The notes: generated from the letters alone by a model not told the origin. Shown: positions 1 through 9,668, counted from the stretch's first letter. The stretch: DNA of 64,000 nucleotides from Actinomyces sp. Marseille-P3109 (GCF_900323545.1 NZ_OOHN01000008.1:1355144-1419143), one strand, 5' to 3'. A program made the numbers and translations.

Positions 1-556
1 GTCCGACGGCTGCCCACAGGTCGGCGGGGAGCGCACCCGCGCACCGGAGGGCCTCGATCGTGGCGGGAACGACACCATCGAGCATGCCGCGGCGGCCGGC
101 GTGGACGGCCGCCGTCAGCGAACCGTCCTGGGAGGCCAGCAGGAGGGGAACGCAGTCGGCTACGAGGACGCAGCAGCCGGCAGGAGCTCCGGCCGCCCGG
201 GCATCCAGGACGAGCGCGTCGGCCGTGGGAGTCTGCTCAACCCGAGCGGCGGCGACGACGCTGGAGTGAACCTGATCCATCCAGGCCAGGTGCCGACCCG
301 GCTCGAGCCCGAGCAGCTCCTCGAGCCGATGACGGTGCGCACGGACGCGCTGCGGGTCGTCGCCGACGTGGAGGGCGAGGTTCCAACCGCTGTAGACACC
401 GGTCTCCTCATCACTCCCCCGCACTGCCGCATCAGCACCTTCTCCATGGACAACGGGACGGGCCCGCAGGCCGCGGGCGGTGAAGTACCCGCGGGCCCCC
501 GGGCCCAGATCCACCTCGATCAGGTCTGCTGCCTGGCCGGCACTCGTCTCATGCAT
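1..556 (-). CDS. pgeF: Purine nucleoside phosphorylase / laccase-domain protein (YfiH family), 3' end outside window
   Basis: Translating the minus strand from ATG 556 gives 185 residues before the window edge. Family hallmarks are visible: YSGWNLALHVGDDP, then HLAWMDQVHSSVV, then VLVADCVPLLLA with the metal-binding Cys, then AAVHAGRRGM with the metal-binding His. Members of this family (PF02578) cleave purine nucleosides by phosphorolysis with a Cys/His-bound zinc, and YfiH/PgeF has also been linked to peptidoglycan editing. The gene follows ftsZ by 58 bases in the same direction, the usual actinobacterial position before yggS and sepF. A GTG one codon upstream (559) is an alternative start. 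The C-terminal part lies outside the window. Confidence 0.88.
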   Translation of the reverse strand, partial: MHETSAGQAADLIEVDLGPGARGYFTARGLRARPVVHGEGADAAVRGSDEETGVYSGWNLALHVGDDPQRVRAHRHRLEELLGLEPGRHLAWMDQVHSSVVAAARVEQTPTADALVLDARAAGAPAGCCVLVADCVPLLLASQDGSLTAAVHAGRRGMLDGVVPATIEALRCAGALPADLWAAVG

Positions 557-614
557 CACTGGCTCGTTGTCCCTGAGGCGTCGCCGTATCCCAGGCCGCT
601 CCCGACCGCCGCGC

Positions 615-1979
615 TCAGCGCAGGAAGTCCGGCAGGTCGATCCCGTCGTCGTCGGCGTCGACCCCGATGACCTGCGGGACCTCAAGCTCGGAGACCGGCT
701 GCTGGGCGGGCACGGAGCCGTACGAGTTGTAGGACTCGTCCACGTAGGCGGGCATGCTCCCCGATGAGAGGGCCTCGGCCGCACTGACCTCGGACAGGTG
801 GGCGGCGGCTGCCGGCGATGACGGCGCTGGTGCCAGCGGGACGGGGCGGGTCACCGGGTTCTGCGCGGCATGGGCGCCGCCGCGAGGAGCCGGAGCGGGG
901 GGCAGGTCCTCGACCGGGGAGGAGGGAACCGGCGGGACGGCGGCCCTCGACAGGCGGGTCACCGGGTCGGACAGGCCGCCCACCACCGGTTCGGAGTCGA
1001 AGCCGGCAGCGATGACCGTCACCCGGACCTCGTCGCCCAGGGCGCCGTCGACGACGTTTCCGACGATGATGTTCGCCTCGGGGTGTACGGCCTCGCGCAC
1101 GAGGTTGGCGGCCTCGTTCATCTCGAACAGGCCCAGGTCGGAGCCGCCCTGGAAGAAGAGCAGCACGCCGTGGGCGCCGTCGATCGAGGTCTCCAGCAAC
1201 GGGGACGCGATGGCCTCCTCGGTGGCCGTGATCGCACGCCCCTCGCCGGTGGCCGAGCCGATACCCATGAGGGCGCTGCCGGCGCCCTGCATGACGGACT
1301 TGACGTCGTTGAAGTCGACGTTGATGAGGCCGGGGGTGGTGATGAGCTCGGTGATGCCCTGAACACCCTGAAGAAGAACCTGGTCCGCCTGCTTGAAGGC
1401 GTCCACGACGGAGATGTTCTTGTCGGCGATCTGCAGGAGGCGGTCATTGGGGATGACGATGAGGGTGTCGACTTCCTCGCGCAGCGCCTGGACGCCGTCC
1501 TCGGCCTGGGCCGAGCGGCGACGCCCCTCGAAGGAGAAGGGGCGTGTCACCACACCGATGGTCAGCGCCCCGATGCTCTTGGCCAGGCGGGCGACCACGG
1601 GGGCGGCTCCGGTACCGGTGCCACCACCCTCACCGGCGGTGACGAAGACCATGTCCGACCCATCGAGGGCCTCGCGGATCTCCGACTCGTGGTCCTCTGC
1701 GGCCTTGCGGCCGATGGCCGGATCGGCGCCCGCGCCCAGCCCCCGGGTCAGGTCGCGCCCGACATCGAGCTTGACGTCCGCGTCGGACATGAGCAGCGCC
1801 TGGGCGTCGGTGTTCACGGCGATGAACTCGACGCCACGCAGGTCGGCCTCGATCATGCGGTTGACGGCGTTGACGCCACCGCCGCCGACCCCGACGACCT
1901 TGATCTCTGCCTGGTAGTGCTGTGCGTCGTCCACAGCCATGCTCTCGACCACTGGCGTCCCCTCCGCGAGTTTCGTCAT
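615..1979 (-). CDS. ftsZ: Cell division protein FtsZ
   Basis: FtsZ is the tubulin-like GTPase that polymerises into the cytoplasmic Z-ring. The protein has 454 residues. The GTP-binding glycine loop [12 protein letters not shown] is near residue 31, the tubulin signature GGGTGTG is at residues 118-124, and a T7-loop-like [11 protein letters not shown] follows near 217. After the GTPase core (to about residue 320) comes a Pro/Ala-rich disordered linker of about 110 residues, ending in the conserved tail [10 protein letters not shown] that binds membrane anchors such as SepF. It closes the dcw cluster, and ftsA is absent as is normal in Actinobacteria. The ATG is preceded by AAGGG inside a hairpin that abuts the start. 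Confidence 0.98.
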   Translation of the reverse strand: MTKLAEGTPVVESMAVDDAQHYQAEIKVVGVGGGGVNAVNRMIEADLRGVEFIAVNTDAQALLMSDADVKLDVGRDLTRGLGAGADPAIGRKAAEDHESEIREALDGSDMVFVTAGEGGGTGTGAAPVVARLAKSIGALTIGVVTRPFSFEGRRRSAQAEDGVQALREEVDTLIVIPNDRLLQIADKNISVVDAFKQADQVLLQGVQGITELITTPGLINVDFNDVKSVMQGAGSALMGIGSATGEGRAITATEEAIASPLLETSIDGAHGVLLFFQGGSDLGLFEMNEAANLVREAVHPEANIIVGNVVDGALGDEVRVTVIAAGFDSEPVVGGLSDPVTRLSRAAVPPVPSSPVEDLPPAPAPRGGAHAAQNPVTRPVPLAPAPSSPAAAAHLSEVSAAEALSSGSMPAYVDESYNSYGSVPAQQPVSELEVPQVIGVDADDDGIDLPDFLR

Positions 1980-1998
1980 GAGCCCTTGTCGAGGGCTC
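1980..1998 (-). promoter_or_regulatory. Hairpin enclosing the ftsZ ribosome-binding site
   Basis: On the mRNA strand the bases immediately before the ftsZ ATG read GAGCCCT-CGACA-AGGGCTC, a perfect 7-bp stem with a 5-nt loop. Its 3' arm carries the AAGGG Shine-Dalgarno-like bases and ends directly at the start codon. Folding would hide the ribosome-binding site, so translational control of ftsZ is plausible. This is inferred from sequence only. Confidence 0.55.
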
Positions 1999-2035
1999 CC
2001 TCAAACCTCAACCTCAAGTTAAGGTCTATACTTAT

Positions 2036-2052
2036 GTCATTCCTTGAATGAC
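2036..2052. promoter_or_regulatory. 17-bp perfect palindrome upstream of ftsZ
   Basis: GTCATTC-CTT-GAATGAC is a perfect inverted repeat with 7-bp arms and a 3-bp centre, 57-73 bp before the ftsZ start. It lies in the 311-bp ftsQ-ftsZ gap (1980-2290), which otherwise holds only AT-richer, promoter-like sequence and a run of CCTCAA repeats. It is a candidate operator for a separate ftsZ promoter; no regulator can be named. Confidence 0.45.
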
Positions 2053-2290
2053 TGGCTCAACGCTATGAGACTTCACGGACGTCGAGACGCATTGAAGCCC
2101 GGCGTGTTCGTGTGCAGTTGCCTGCGGATTTCCTGCTATAACTCTGCGACTTGTCTGCAATAGACCTGAGCATCGGTTACGCGACCCCCGAGGAAACCGC
2201 ACCAGCCCGCGCTGACAGAGGTACGGACCACCGGACTCGCCCATAGCGACGGGTGAGCAGAGGTGAGTGAGGTTGATCGGTCAACGCCGT

Positions 2291-3595
2291 TCAGGATGTT
2301 GGTGACGACGTCGAGGACGCCGAAGGGTGGTCGCCGGTGGAGCGCGTCGTGGGGCGGTGGGGCGAGGAGACGTCGTAGATGGAGGCGCTGGTGGTCATGA
2401 GGGTCGCCAAGACCCGCGCCTTGAGCGCGTTGTCCTGCGTATCGCCCCAGACCACGCTGGCACCGTTACTCAGAGTGAGGGTGACCTGCCCGGCTTCGGT
2501 GGCGCTTCCGCTGGTGACCTGCTCCAGGGTCTCCGGCGTCAGGGATCCCACCACCTGGGTGACGGCGGCGACCTGCTTGGCGGAGATCGCCTGAGATTCA
2601 CCTGCCCCGCCGTCGGCGGAGTCGGGCACGATGCTCACCAGGCCTGACGGAGCCTCGGGGACCCGCTCGAGGACGACGGCCTCGTTGTCGAGGACCTGGT
2701 AGCCGTCCGGTCCCTGGACGGTTGCCACCGGTACCCGCATCGTCAGCTGCACCCGCAGTCCTCGGGGCCAGGCACGGGTCACCTGTGCCTGGCGGACTCG
2801 GACCAGATTGTCTCTCACCTGGGTGGAGAGCCGGCCCGTGTCGAGCCGCAGGAGCGAGTCGCCCTCGTAAGAGGCCAGGACCTCACGGACCTGCTGGTCT
2901 GAGACACTGCCGTCCGATCCGACCACGGAGATCCTCTGACGCTGCAGGGCCAGCAGAGGCGAGAAGACCAGCGCCCAGGTCACGACGGCGACGGCGAACA
3001 CGACGGCGACGGCTGCCACCATCCGGCGCAGGCGCAGGCGCCGCAGGGCATGTCGGCGCTCCTTGAGGCGGTCGGCGAGCCCAGTGGAGACGACTCGGTC
3101 GTTCCCCCTGGGCAGTGCCATCTGGCGACGGCCGAACACGGTCAGTTCCGTGCTCGACTCAGTACTCGACTCGGTGCTCGACGCACTCTCTAGGCTGGAG
3201 GACGTCTCCGCCGCCTCGAGTCCCTTGGGTGAGCCACCGCTGTGCCGCTGCCTGGAGGACACCGAGCGCGAGCCGCCAGCAGAGGGGGAGGTACCCCTCG
3301 CAGTGTCCTGGGCCGTGTCCCGGGCTGTCCTGGTGGTCGCGCCGGCGCCAGGAACCCGGGGTCGCCTGGCTGTGCCGGTGGTGGACTGCCGCTCGGCCGC
3401 CTTCTCGCTCTGCGGGCTCGACGGGGACTGCCTCGTGCCGTGCTGCCCGGTCCCGCTGCGCTCGGAGCGCGGTGTGCGCCCCGAGCCGCCAGCGGAGCGC
3501 GCACGTCGGGCACCGGAGCGGCGCGGAGGGATGGACGCCGGGGTTCCCTGAGACCGGCTGGACGGCTCGGGCCGGGGCGCCGAGGGCTTCCTCAT
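2291..3595 (-). CDS. ftsQ: Cell division protein FtsQ (DivIB)
   Basis: FtsQ is the divisome scaffold that recruits FtsB/FtsL. The 434-residue protein has a long cytoplasmic Ser/Arg/Pro-rich N-terminus (about 190 residues, low complexity). One membrane segment follows at about 190-213 (MVAAVAVVFAVAVVTWALVF), then a POTRA domain (LQRQRISVVGSDGSVSDQQV..) and the FtsQ/DivIB beta domain ending near residue 400. The extracytoplasmic half is normal in size; the N-terminal extension is longer than in most bacteria but common in Actinobacteria. The start overlaps the murC stop by ATGA, so translation is probably coupled. Confidence 0.92.
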   Translation of the reverse strand: MRKPSAPRPEPSSRSQGTPASIPPRRSGARRARSAGGSGRTPRSERSGTGQHGTRQSPSSPQSEKAAERQSTTGTARRPRVPGAGATTRTARDTAQDTARGTSPSAGGSRSVSSRQRHSGGSPKGLEAAETSSSLESASSTESSTESSTELTVFGRRQMALPRGNDRVVSTGLADRLKERRHALRRLRLRRMVAAVAVVFAVAVVTWALVFSPLLALQRQRISVVGSDGSVSDQQVREVLASYEGDSLLRLDTGRLSTQVRDNLVRVRQAQVTRAWPRGLRVQLTMRVPVATVQGPDGYQVLDNEAVVLERVPEAPSGLVSIVPDSADGGAGESQAISAKQVAAVTQVVGSLTPETLEQVTSGSATEAGQVTLTLSNGASVVWGDTQDNALKARVLATLMTTSASIYDVSSPHRPTTRSTGDHPSASSTSSPTS

Positions 3596-5187
3596 GCCCG
3601 TCCGCCTCGCTCCTGGCCGGAGCCCGCCGCACCGCCCTCGCGGGCCGTCAGATCGGCCAGGACCGTGGTAGCGAGCTCGGTGACGTCACCGGCCCCGACT
3701 GTCAGCAGCAGGTCTCCGGGACGAGCCAGCGCGGCCACCGCGTGCGCAGCGTCCTGGCGCTCGGCGACGAAGGTGGCTCTGTCACCGGGAACCCGCTGGG
3801 CCACCGTGTCTCCGGTGATGTCGGGGAAGTCCGCCTGGGTCTCCCTGGCGGGGTAGACGTCTGTGACGACGACGCCGTCGGCCAGGGACAGTGCCTGCCC
3901 GAAGCGGTCGGCGAAGGCCCGGGTGCGGGAGAACAGATGCGGCTGGAAGAGCACCAGAACACGGCCGCCGCGCTCTTGGGCGACCTCGCGAGCGGTATGG
4001 AGCAGCGCCTCGATCTCCGTGGGGTGGTGGGCGTAGTCATCGATGACGCGCACGCCGTCGGCCTGACCCCGGTCCTCGAAGCGCCGCCCGGTGCCTCCGA
4101 AGGCTCCCAGGGCGAGAGCCATCGCGGCCGGCTCGACGCCGAGCTCGATGCCCGCGGCCCAGGCTCCGGCGGCGTCGAGGGCGACATGGTCTCCGGGCAC
4201 GGCCAGCACCAGCTCGACCGGGTTCCGGCTCTCCTCCGCGGCGCCGGTCGGCTCATGGTCCGTCACCCTGGTGAGGGTCAGCAGCGCACGGGTGGAGGCG
4301 GCGCCTCGCTCCTTGATCTCCAGCTGGACGTGCCCCTCCCCCACCAGGGTCCCACCGGGGAGGGTATCGGGGCCGCCGAAGGAGTAGGTGACCACGCGCA
4401 GGCCCTCGGCGGCGGCCGACCGGGCCAGGCGCAGCGAGCCGGGATCCTGGGCGCAGGCGATCAGCAGGCCACCAGGGACCAGGCGGTGTGCGAAGTCCAC
4501 GAAGGCGGCCTCGAAGGCCTCGGCGGTTCCGTAGCTGTCGAGGTGGTCGGGCTCGATGTTGGTGACGATCTCCACGCGGGGCGAGTAGTTGAGGAAGGAG
4601 CGGTCGGACTCGTCGGCCTCGGCCACCAGGGCCGGACCGCTTCCCAGGTGGGCGCCGGTGCCCAGGGCCCGCACGATCCCGCCGATGGCGAACGATGGCG
4701 CGGCGCCGGCCTGCGTGAGGGCCTCCGCGAGCATGCCAGAGGTCGTCGTCTTGCCATGCGCACCGGCCACGGCGACGAAGTCCAGCCCCTGAGCCGCCAG
4801 AGCGAGGGCCTGGGAGCGGTGGATGACCTCCTGGTCCCGCCGGCGAGCCTCGGCAAGCTCAGGGTTGGTCTCCTTGATCGCAGTGGAGACCACGACGGTG
4901 GAGTCTTCAGGCAGGTGTACGGCGTCGTGACCCAGATGAGTCGTTATACCCAGGTCGGCCAGGTGGTCAAAGGCGGGACCGCCGTGGGCGTCGGAGCCCG
5001 AGACCCGGGCACCGCGGGCCGCCAGCAGCTGGGCGACGACGCTCATGCCCGCTCCCCCGATGCCGATGAGGTGGAACGACCTGCCTGTCAGTGCGCGGCC
5101 GGGAGCACCGTCCTGCTGGGACCCGGTCTGAGAAGAGCCGGGCAGGGATGATGGTGTCGTTGCGGGGGTGGCGGTGGTGCCGGTCAT
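3592..5187 (-). CDS. murC: UDP-N-acetylmuramate--L-alanine ligase
   Basis: MurC adds the first amino acid to UDP-MurNAc in the cytoplasm, using ATP. The 531-residue protein has the Rossmann-like HLIGIGGAGMS near residue 40, the Mur ligase P-loop GAHGKTTT at 142-149, the central EADESDRSFLNY and the C-terminal DDYAHHPTEI. The ATG at 5187 was chosen because it overlaps the murG stop (ATGA). A longer in-frame opening upstream runs into murG and has no family similarity. The first ~30 residues are a variable Ser/Thr-rich extension. Confidence 0.96.
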   Translation of the reverse strand: MTGTTATPATTPSSLPGSSQTGSQQDGAPGRALTGRSFHLIGIGGAGMSVVAQLLAARGARVSGSDAHGGPAFDHLADLGITTHLGHDAVHLPEDSTVVVSTAIKETNPELAEARRRDQEVIHRSQALALAAQGLDFVAVAGAHGKTTTSGMLAEALTQAGAAPSFAIGGIVRALGTGAHLGSGPALVAEADESDRSFLNYSPRVEIVTNIEPDHLDSYGTAEAFEAAFVDFAHRLVPGGLLIACAQDPGSLRLARSAAAEGLRVVTYSFGGPDTLPGGTLVGEGHVQLEIKERGAASTRALLTLTRVTDHEPTGAAEESRNPVELVLAVPGDHVALDAAGAWAAGIELGVEPAAMALALGAFGGTGRRFEDRGQADGVRVIDDYAHHPTEIEALLHTAREVAQERGGRVLVLFQPHLFSRTRAFADRFGQALSLADGVVVTDVYPARETQADFPDITGDTVAQRVPGDRATFVAERQDAAHAVAALARPGDLLLTVGAGDVTELATTVLADLTAREGGAAGSGQERGGRA

Positions 5188-6443
5188 GCCGCGGTCTCCT
5201 CGTCGGTGGGTGTGTTGTTCGTGGAGGCGCACTGCTGGATGAGGGCGGCCAGCCGGGCGGCGGCGTCCTGGACGCCGATGGAGGCCGCCGCCCGGGCCAT
5301 GGCGGCCTGGCGCTCCGGATCGGAGATGAGCACCGTGAAATCGAGGATGTCGGAGGGCTCGAGGTTGGCGTCGAGCACCATGCGCCCGCCTCCCGAGGCC
5401 AGGACATCGGCGGCGTTGAGGCGCTGCTCGCCGTTGCCGATGGGCAGGGGGACGTAGAGCGCCGGCAGCCCCAGGGCCGTGATCTCCGCGACCGTGCCGG
5501 CACCGGAACGGCACAGGACCCCGTCGGCGCAGGCGTAGGCCTGCTCCATGGTGGTCAGGTAGTCCAGCACGTGATAGCGCTCGCTCAGGTCCTCGGGCGC
5601 ACCGGCGGCCACCGCCGTCTCCACGGCGGCGCGCACGGGCGCGTCCTTGTCCTTCCCGGTCAGGTGCAGCACCTGCAGGCCGGTGGGCAGCGAGCCGAGC
5701 GACTCGCTGAGGACCTCGTTGAGGTGCTGAGCCCCCAGAGACCCGCCCGTCACCAGAAGCGTGGGCATCGTGGGGTCGAGTCCCAGGGCCTGGGCGCCCT
5801 CGACGCGGGCGCGCTGGGCGCCCTCGGTGGTGGCCCGTTGCGTCACCAGGGTCGCGATGGCCGGGCGCAGGGGCAGCCCGGTGACCTCGGTGCGTCCCTT
5901 GGAGGCCTTGAGACGGGTGGAGGCGAAGGTCAGGGCGACCGCGTGGGCCCAGGAGGCGCCCAGCCGGTTGGCCAGGCCGGGGCGGGCGTTCTGCTCGTGG
6001 ATGACCACCGGTACACCGGCCTTCCTCGCGGCGAGGTAGGCGGGGGTGGAGACGTAGCCGCCGAAGCCGACGACGACGTCGGCTCCGACCGTCTCAATGG
6101 CCTCGGTGGCCGCACTGATCGCCTTGCCCAGCCGGTGCGGCAGACGCAGCAGGTCCCCGCTGGGGCGCCGGGGAAGCGGAACGCGGGGAACGAGGGCCAG
6201 CTCGAAACCGGCCTCGGGGACCAGGCGCTGCTCCAGCCCCTCGGACGTCCCCAGGACGAGGATCCGCGTGTCGGGGTCACCGCCCAGGGCCGGGTCCTGC
6301 AGCGCGGCGGCCGTGGCCAGCAACGGGTTGACATGGCCGGCGGTTCCGCCGCCGGCCAGCAGCACCCGCAAGGGCTGGGGCCTCACCGGCTTGCTGGGCT
6401 GCGCCTCCTGGGGCGAGCCTGCGCTCTCACTTGTCTCGGGCAC
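5184..6443 (-). CDS. murG: UDP-GlcNAc:undecaprenyl-PP-MurNAc-pentapeptide GlcNAc transferase
   Basis: MurG converts lipid I to lipid II on the inner face of the membrane. The 419-residue GT28 enzyme has the N-terminal glycine loop GGGTAGHVNP at 31-40, then VGFGGYVSTPAYLAA, HEQNARPGLANR, the second-domain loop TGGSLGAQHLNE, and CRSGAGTVAEITALGLPA for UDP-GlcNAc. The start is GTG 6443, placed about 5 nt after a strong AAGGAGG. The open frame continues upstream but that part lies inside ftsW and is not MurG-like. It overlaps the end of ftsW by 17 bp. Confidence 0.96.
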   Translation of the reverse strand: MPETSESAGSPQEAQPSKPVRPQPLRVLLAGGGTAGHVNPLLATAAALQDPALGGDPDTRILVLGTSEGLEQRLVPEAGFELALVPRVPLPRRPSGDLLRLPHRLGKAISAATEAIETVGADVVVGFGGYVSTPAYLAARKAGVPVVIHEQNARPGLANRLGASWAHAVALTFASTRLKASKGRTEVTGLPLRPAIATLVTQRATTEGAQRARVEGAQALGLDPTMPTLLVTGGSLGAQHLNEVLSESLGSLPTGLQVLHLTGKDKDAPVRAAVETAVAAGAPEDLSERYHVLDYLTTMEQAYACADGVLCRSGAGTVAEITALGLPALYVPLPIGNGEQRLNAADVLASGGGRMVLDANLEPSDILDFTVLISDPERQAAMARAAASIGVQDAAARLAALIQQCASTNNTPTDEETAA

Positions 6444-8040
6444 GGTTCCTCCTTGGGACAATGACTGCCAGGGAACGACGCAGCGCCCCGGGGCTCGTGG
6501 ACAGTGCCTCCTGCGCGCCGGGCTCGTGGCGGGCGAAGGCGAGAAGCACCCCGATGGCCAGAAGGACCGAGACCAGAGCGGTTCCTCCACGGCTGACGAG
6601 GGGAAGCGGAACGCCCAGCACCGGCAGGGCGCCGGTGACGACGCACATGTTGATGATCGCCTGCCCCACGATCCACGCGCCGATGGCCGAGGTCGTGGCG
6701 ACAACGTAGGTGGAGGTGTGGCGTCTCATGATGCGCAGGCAGCAGCCTCCGATGGCGGCGAACAGGGCGATGACGACCAGGGTTCCCACCAGTCCGAACT
6801 CCTCACCGAGCACGGCGAAGATGTAGTCGGAGTCGGCCTGGGTGAGGTAGCCCCACTTCTGGCGCGATGAGCCCGGTCCCACACCGAACCAGCCGCCGGT
6901 TCCCAGCGCCCACATCCCGTGCTTGGGCTGGTATCCCACGCCCGTGGGGTCTGCGCCCTCGGGATGGATCCAGGCGATGATGCGGGCGCGCCGGTTGGCA
7001 CTGAGCATGGAGGCTCCTGCGAACAGAAGCATGCCGAGCGCGCCCAGGAGAGCGAACCATCGCTTCCTCAGGCCTCCCACCCACAGGGCACCGGCGACGA
7101 TGAGGACCAGGACGATGACGGTCCCCAGGTCCTGACCGCCGAAGACGGTCAGGATCGCGATGACGACACCGGCCCAGCCCGCTGCCACGGTCCGGTCCCG
7201 GCGCTTGGCGGTGTACCAGGTCACCAGTGTGCCCAGCACGAGGGCGAGGGCAACCTTGATGAACTCCGACGGCTGAGCCGTCCCCACCCCGGGCACCTGG
7301 ATCCAGTTGCGGTTTCCGTAGACGTTGACTCCGATGGGGGTGAAGACCAGGCACTGCATCGCGATCGTCAGTCCCAGGACCACCCAGGAGACCCGGGGGA
7401 ACCAGGACAGGGGCATGCGGGAGATCCCGACCATGCCCAAGGTTCCCACCACCGCGAAGATGAGGTACTTGGCGAAGTCGGTGAAGGCGTTGCCCCCGTT
7501 GGCGGCAACGGTCACCGACTGCACGGAGAAGACCATGATGAGTCCGAAGGTCTCCAGCACCAGGGTGGAGATGAGGAGGCAGTAGTAGGTCAGAGTCGCC
7601 TGCTCGGAGTCCCGGGCGGGACCGGGGCGGTCACCGCGACGCCCCTGCGGTGAGGTGCCGGCGCCATCCCACGGACGGGACAGGCGCTCGCCCCAGCGCG
7701 CCAGGCGCTCCCCCCAGGCCGAGCGTAGCCGAGTGATCCTGCCTGCGGCCTGGGAGGCTCCGGCTGCGGCTGTCCGCCGTCCCGGTGGGCGCGATGACTT
7801 CGGAGCCTGCGCGGAGCGCGAGCCGGACTGTTGTGCCGGCTGCTCGCGCCGCTGAGGGTGCGTGTCCCGCTTCCTCGCCTGCCTGGGCTGCTTGGCCCGG
7901 TCTCCGGACCGTCCGGTTGACGGCTTGGCCCCGCCTCCGGCGGCGGGCCTGCCGGAGGCGCGTCCGGACGACGTCGAGGAACCGGATGAGGCGGATTTCG
8001 ACGAGCGGGGAGCGGTGGCCGAGGTGGGCCCGGTCTTCAC
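6427..8040 (-). CDS. ftsW: Lipid II glycan polymerase FtsW (SEDS family)
   Basis: FtsW is the septal peptidoglycan glycosyltransferase that pairs with FtsI. The 537-residue protein starts with about 145 residues of basic Ser/Arg/Pro-rich low-complexity sequence. A SEDS core with multiple membrane segments follows (first at about YYCLLISTLVLETFGLIMVF). Conserved stretches are GVGTAQPSEFIKVALAL, the extracellular loop GTGGWFGVGPGSSRQKWG, the DYIFAVLGEEFGLVG motif with the conserved Glu, and LPLVSRGGTALV. The start is GTG 8040, overlapping the murD stop (GTGA). RodA is a paralogue, but the dcw location favours FtsW. Confidence 0.95.
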   Translation of the reverse strand: MKTGPTSATAPRSSKSASSGSSTSSGRASGRPAAGGGAKPSTGRSGDRAKQPRQARKRDTHPQRREQPAQQSGSRSAQAPKSSRPPGRRTAAAGASQAAGRITRLRSAWGERLARWGERLSRPWDGAGTSPQGRRGDRPGPARDSEQATLTYYCLLISTLVLETFGLIMVFSVQSVTVAANGGNAFTDFAKYLIFAVVGTLGMVGISRMPLSWFPRVSWVVLGLTIAMQCLVFTPIGVNVYGNRNWIQVPGVGTAQPSEFIKVALALVLGTLVTWYTAKRRDRTVAAGWAGVVIAILTVFGGQDLGTVIVLVLIVAGALWVGGLRKRWFALLGALGMLLFAGASMLSANRRARIIAWIHPEGADPTGVGYQPKHGMWALGTGGWFGVGPGSSRQKWGYLTQADSDYIFAVLGEEFGLVGTLVVIALFAAIGGCCLRIMRRHTSTYVVATTSAIGAWIVGQAIINMCVVTGALPVLGVPLPLVSRGGTALVSVLLAIGVLLAFARHEPGAQEALSTSPGALRRSLAVIVPRRNRARDK

Positions 8041-9668
8041 GGCTGCTCCTGGACACCGGGGGCGTCCGCAGGGCCTGAGACGCCCCCCGCTCGATCCTCG
8101 TGGCCGGCGGCGTAGGCCTGGGCGGCGGCGGCGAACAGGTCGCCGCGCTGGGCGTAGGAGGTGAACTGGTCCCAGGAGGCGCAGGCCGGGGCCAGCATGA
8201 CGGTGTCACCGCTGCGGGCCATGGCGCCGGCGGCCTCCACCGCCGCGGTACTGACTTGCTCGGCGGTCCCGTCGCCAACGCGGGTCACCGGCAGCCCTGG
8301 GGCCTCCTGCTCCAGGGCGGCCAGGATGTCGCGCTGGTCCTTGCCGACGACGACGACGCCGCGCAGGTGGGGCCGTGCCGTGCGAACCAGGTCGAAGAAA
8401 TGGGCTCCCTTGGTGTCTCCGCCGCAGATCCAGACGCCGGTTCCCTGTGGCAGGGAGGTCAGCGCAGCCTCGGCGGAGTGCGGGTTGGTGGCCTTGGAGT
8501 CGTCAACCCAGGTGACGCCACCAGCCTCGGCGACGGTGACGATCCGGTGGGCGCCGGGACTGTAGGCGCGCAGTCCGGCTGCAACGGCCTCGGGGTCGGC
8601 CCCGGCGGCCCGGGCCAGGGCTGCTGCTGCCAGGGCGTCGGCGAGCAAGTGGGCGGGCAGGTTCTCGGCGCGCCCTCCGGGGGCCAGATGCGCCAGGTCG
8701 GCGGTGGTGGCGAGCTCGATGCCGCTGGAGCGGCGCTCGGCGTGAAAGGCACGGTCCACCAGCAGGTCCTCAACCATGCCGACCTGCCCGAGCCCCGGTG
8801 TGGCCAGGGTGAAGCCGACGGCCCGGCAGCCCTCGACGACGTCGGCCCGGCGGACCATATCCTCGGTGGCGGCGTCGGCGAGGTTGTAGACGGCGGCGAG
8901 CCGGGTGCAGTCGTAGACGCGGGCCTTGTCCGCGGCGTAGGCCTCCAGGCCCCCGTGCCAGTCCAGGTGGTCGGCGGCCAGGTTGAGGCAGGCGGAGGCC
9001 AGGGGCGAGAGGGTCCGGGTAGTGTGGAGCTGGAAGCTGGACAGCTCCACGGCCAGAGCGTCCGCGCTGCCGGCCAGCACCGCCTCGATCACGGGGGTTC
9101 CGATGTTGCCGACAGCCGGTGCCGTGAGCCCCTGGGCCCCGAGGATGGCCGAGAGCATGCCGACCGTGGTGGTCTTGCCGTCCGTGCCGGTGAGCGTGAG
9201 CCAGGGGACGTTGATACGGGAGGAGTCCTGCTGGAGCCTCCAGGCCAGCTCGACCTCACTCCAGGTCTCGATGCCGGCCGCCTCTGCGGTGCGCAGGACC
9301 GGACCGGTAGCCGGGACCCCGGGTGAGACGACGAGCAGACGCGCCGGGGAGTCCGCCAGGGCCGCCGCTGTCTCCTCGCCGTCGGCCGCGGTGGCAGAGA
9401 CCACCGAGGTGACCATCGCGGCGTGCGCGGAGGCGTGCAGCGCCTCGATGGAGGCCTCGCGGCTGTCGAAGACGTGGATGCGGGCCCCCAGGGTGGCCAA
9501 GGCGTCAACGACTGCCCGCCCGGTACGCCCCAGTCCGACGACGGCCACGTGTGCGCCGTCGAGCTGGTCGCGCAGGGCCCCGGCAGGACCGGCGACGGCG
9601 GAACCGGGCGCGCTCGCCGGGCCGGTGCTGCTGGTCGGCTCACCGGGGACTTCAGTCAGGCTGGTCAC
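8037..9668 (-). CDS. murD: UDP-N-acetylmuramoyl-L-alanine--D-glutamate ligase
   Basis: MurD adds D-glutamate, the second stem-peptide residue. The 543-residue protein has VAVVGLGRTGRAVVDAL near residue 41, the Mur ligase P-loop TGTDGKTTTVGML near 160, NLAADHLDWHGG for the metal-binding central domain, and VDDSKATNPHSAEAAL with CGGDTKGA in the C-terminal domain. It starts at GTG 9668 without a close Shine-Dalgarno. A 105-bp gap separates it from mraY, the largest gap between murE and ftsQ; no gene or clear signal was seen there. Confidence 0.95.
   Translation of the reverse strand: MTSLTEVPGEPTSSTGPASAPGSAVAGPAGALRDQLDGAHVAVVGLGRTGRAVVDALATLGARIHVFDSREASIEALHASAHAAMVTSVVSATAADGEETAAALADSPARLLVVSPGVPATGPVLRTAEAAGIETWSEVELAWRLQQDSSRINVPWLTLTGTDGKTTTVGMLSAILGAQGLTAPAVGNIGTPVIEAVLAGSADALAVELSSFQLHTTRTLSPLASACLNLAADHLDWHGGLEAYAADKARVYDCTRLAAVYNLADAATEDMVRRADVVEGCRAVGFTLATPGLGQVGMVEDLLVDRAFHAERRSSGIELATTADLAHLAPGGRAENLPAHLLADALAAAALARAAGADPEAVAAGLRAYSPGAHRIVTVAEAGGVTWVDDSKATNPHSAEAALTSLPQGTGVWICGGDTKGAHFFDLVRTARPHLRGVVVVGKDQRDILAALEQEAPGLPVTRVGDGTAEQVSTAAVEAAGAMARSGDTVMLAPACASWDQFTSYAQRGDLFAAAAQAYAAGHEDRAGGVSGPADAPGVQEQP

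Noticed and set aside
870..2051. Long open frame opposite ftsZ
   Set aside because: Antisense to a certain gene, low-complexity high-GC translation with no family motifs; typical frame shadow in GC-rich DNA.
3115..5151. 678-codon open frame opposite ftsQ/murC
   Set aside because: Shadow of murC; no motifs and no ribosome site.
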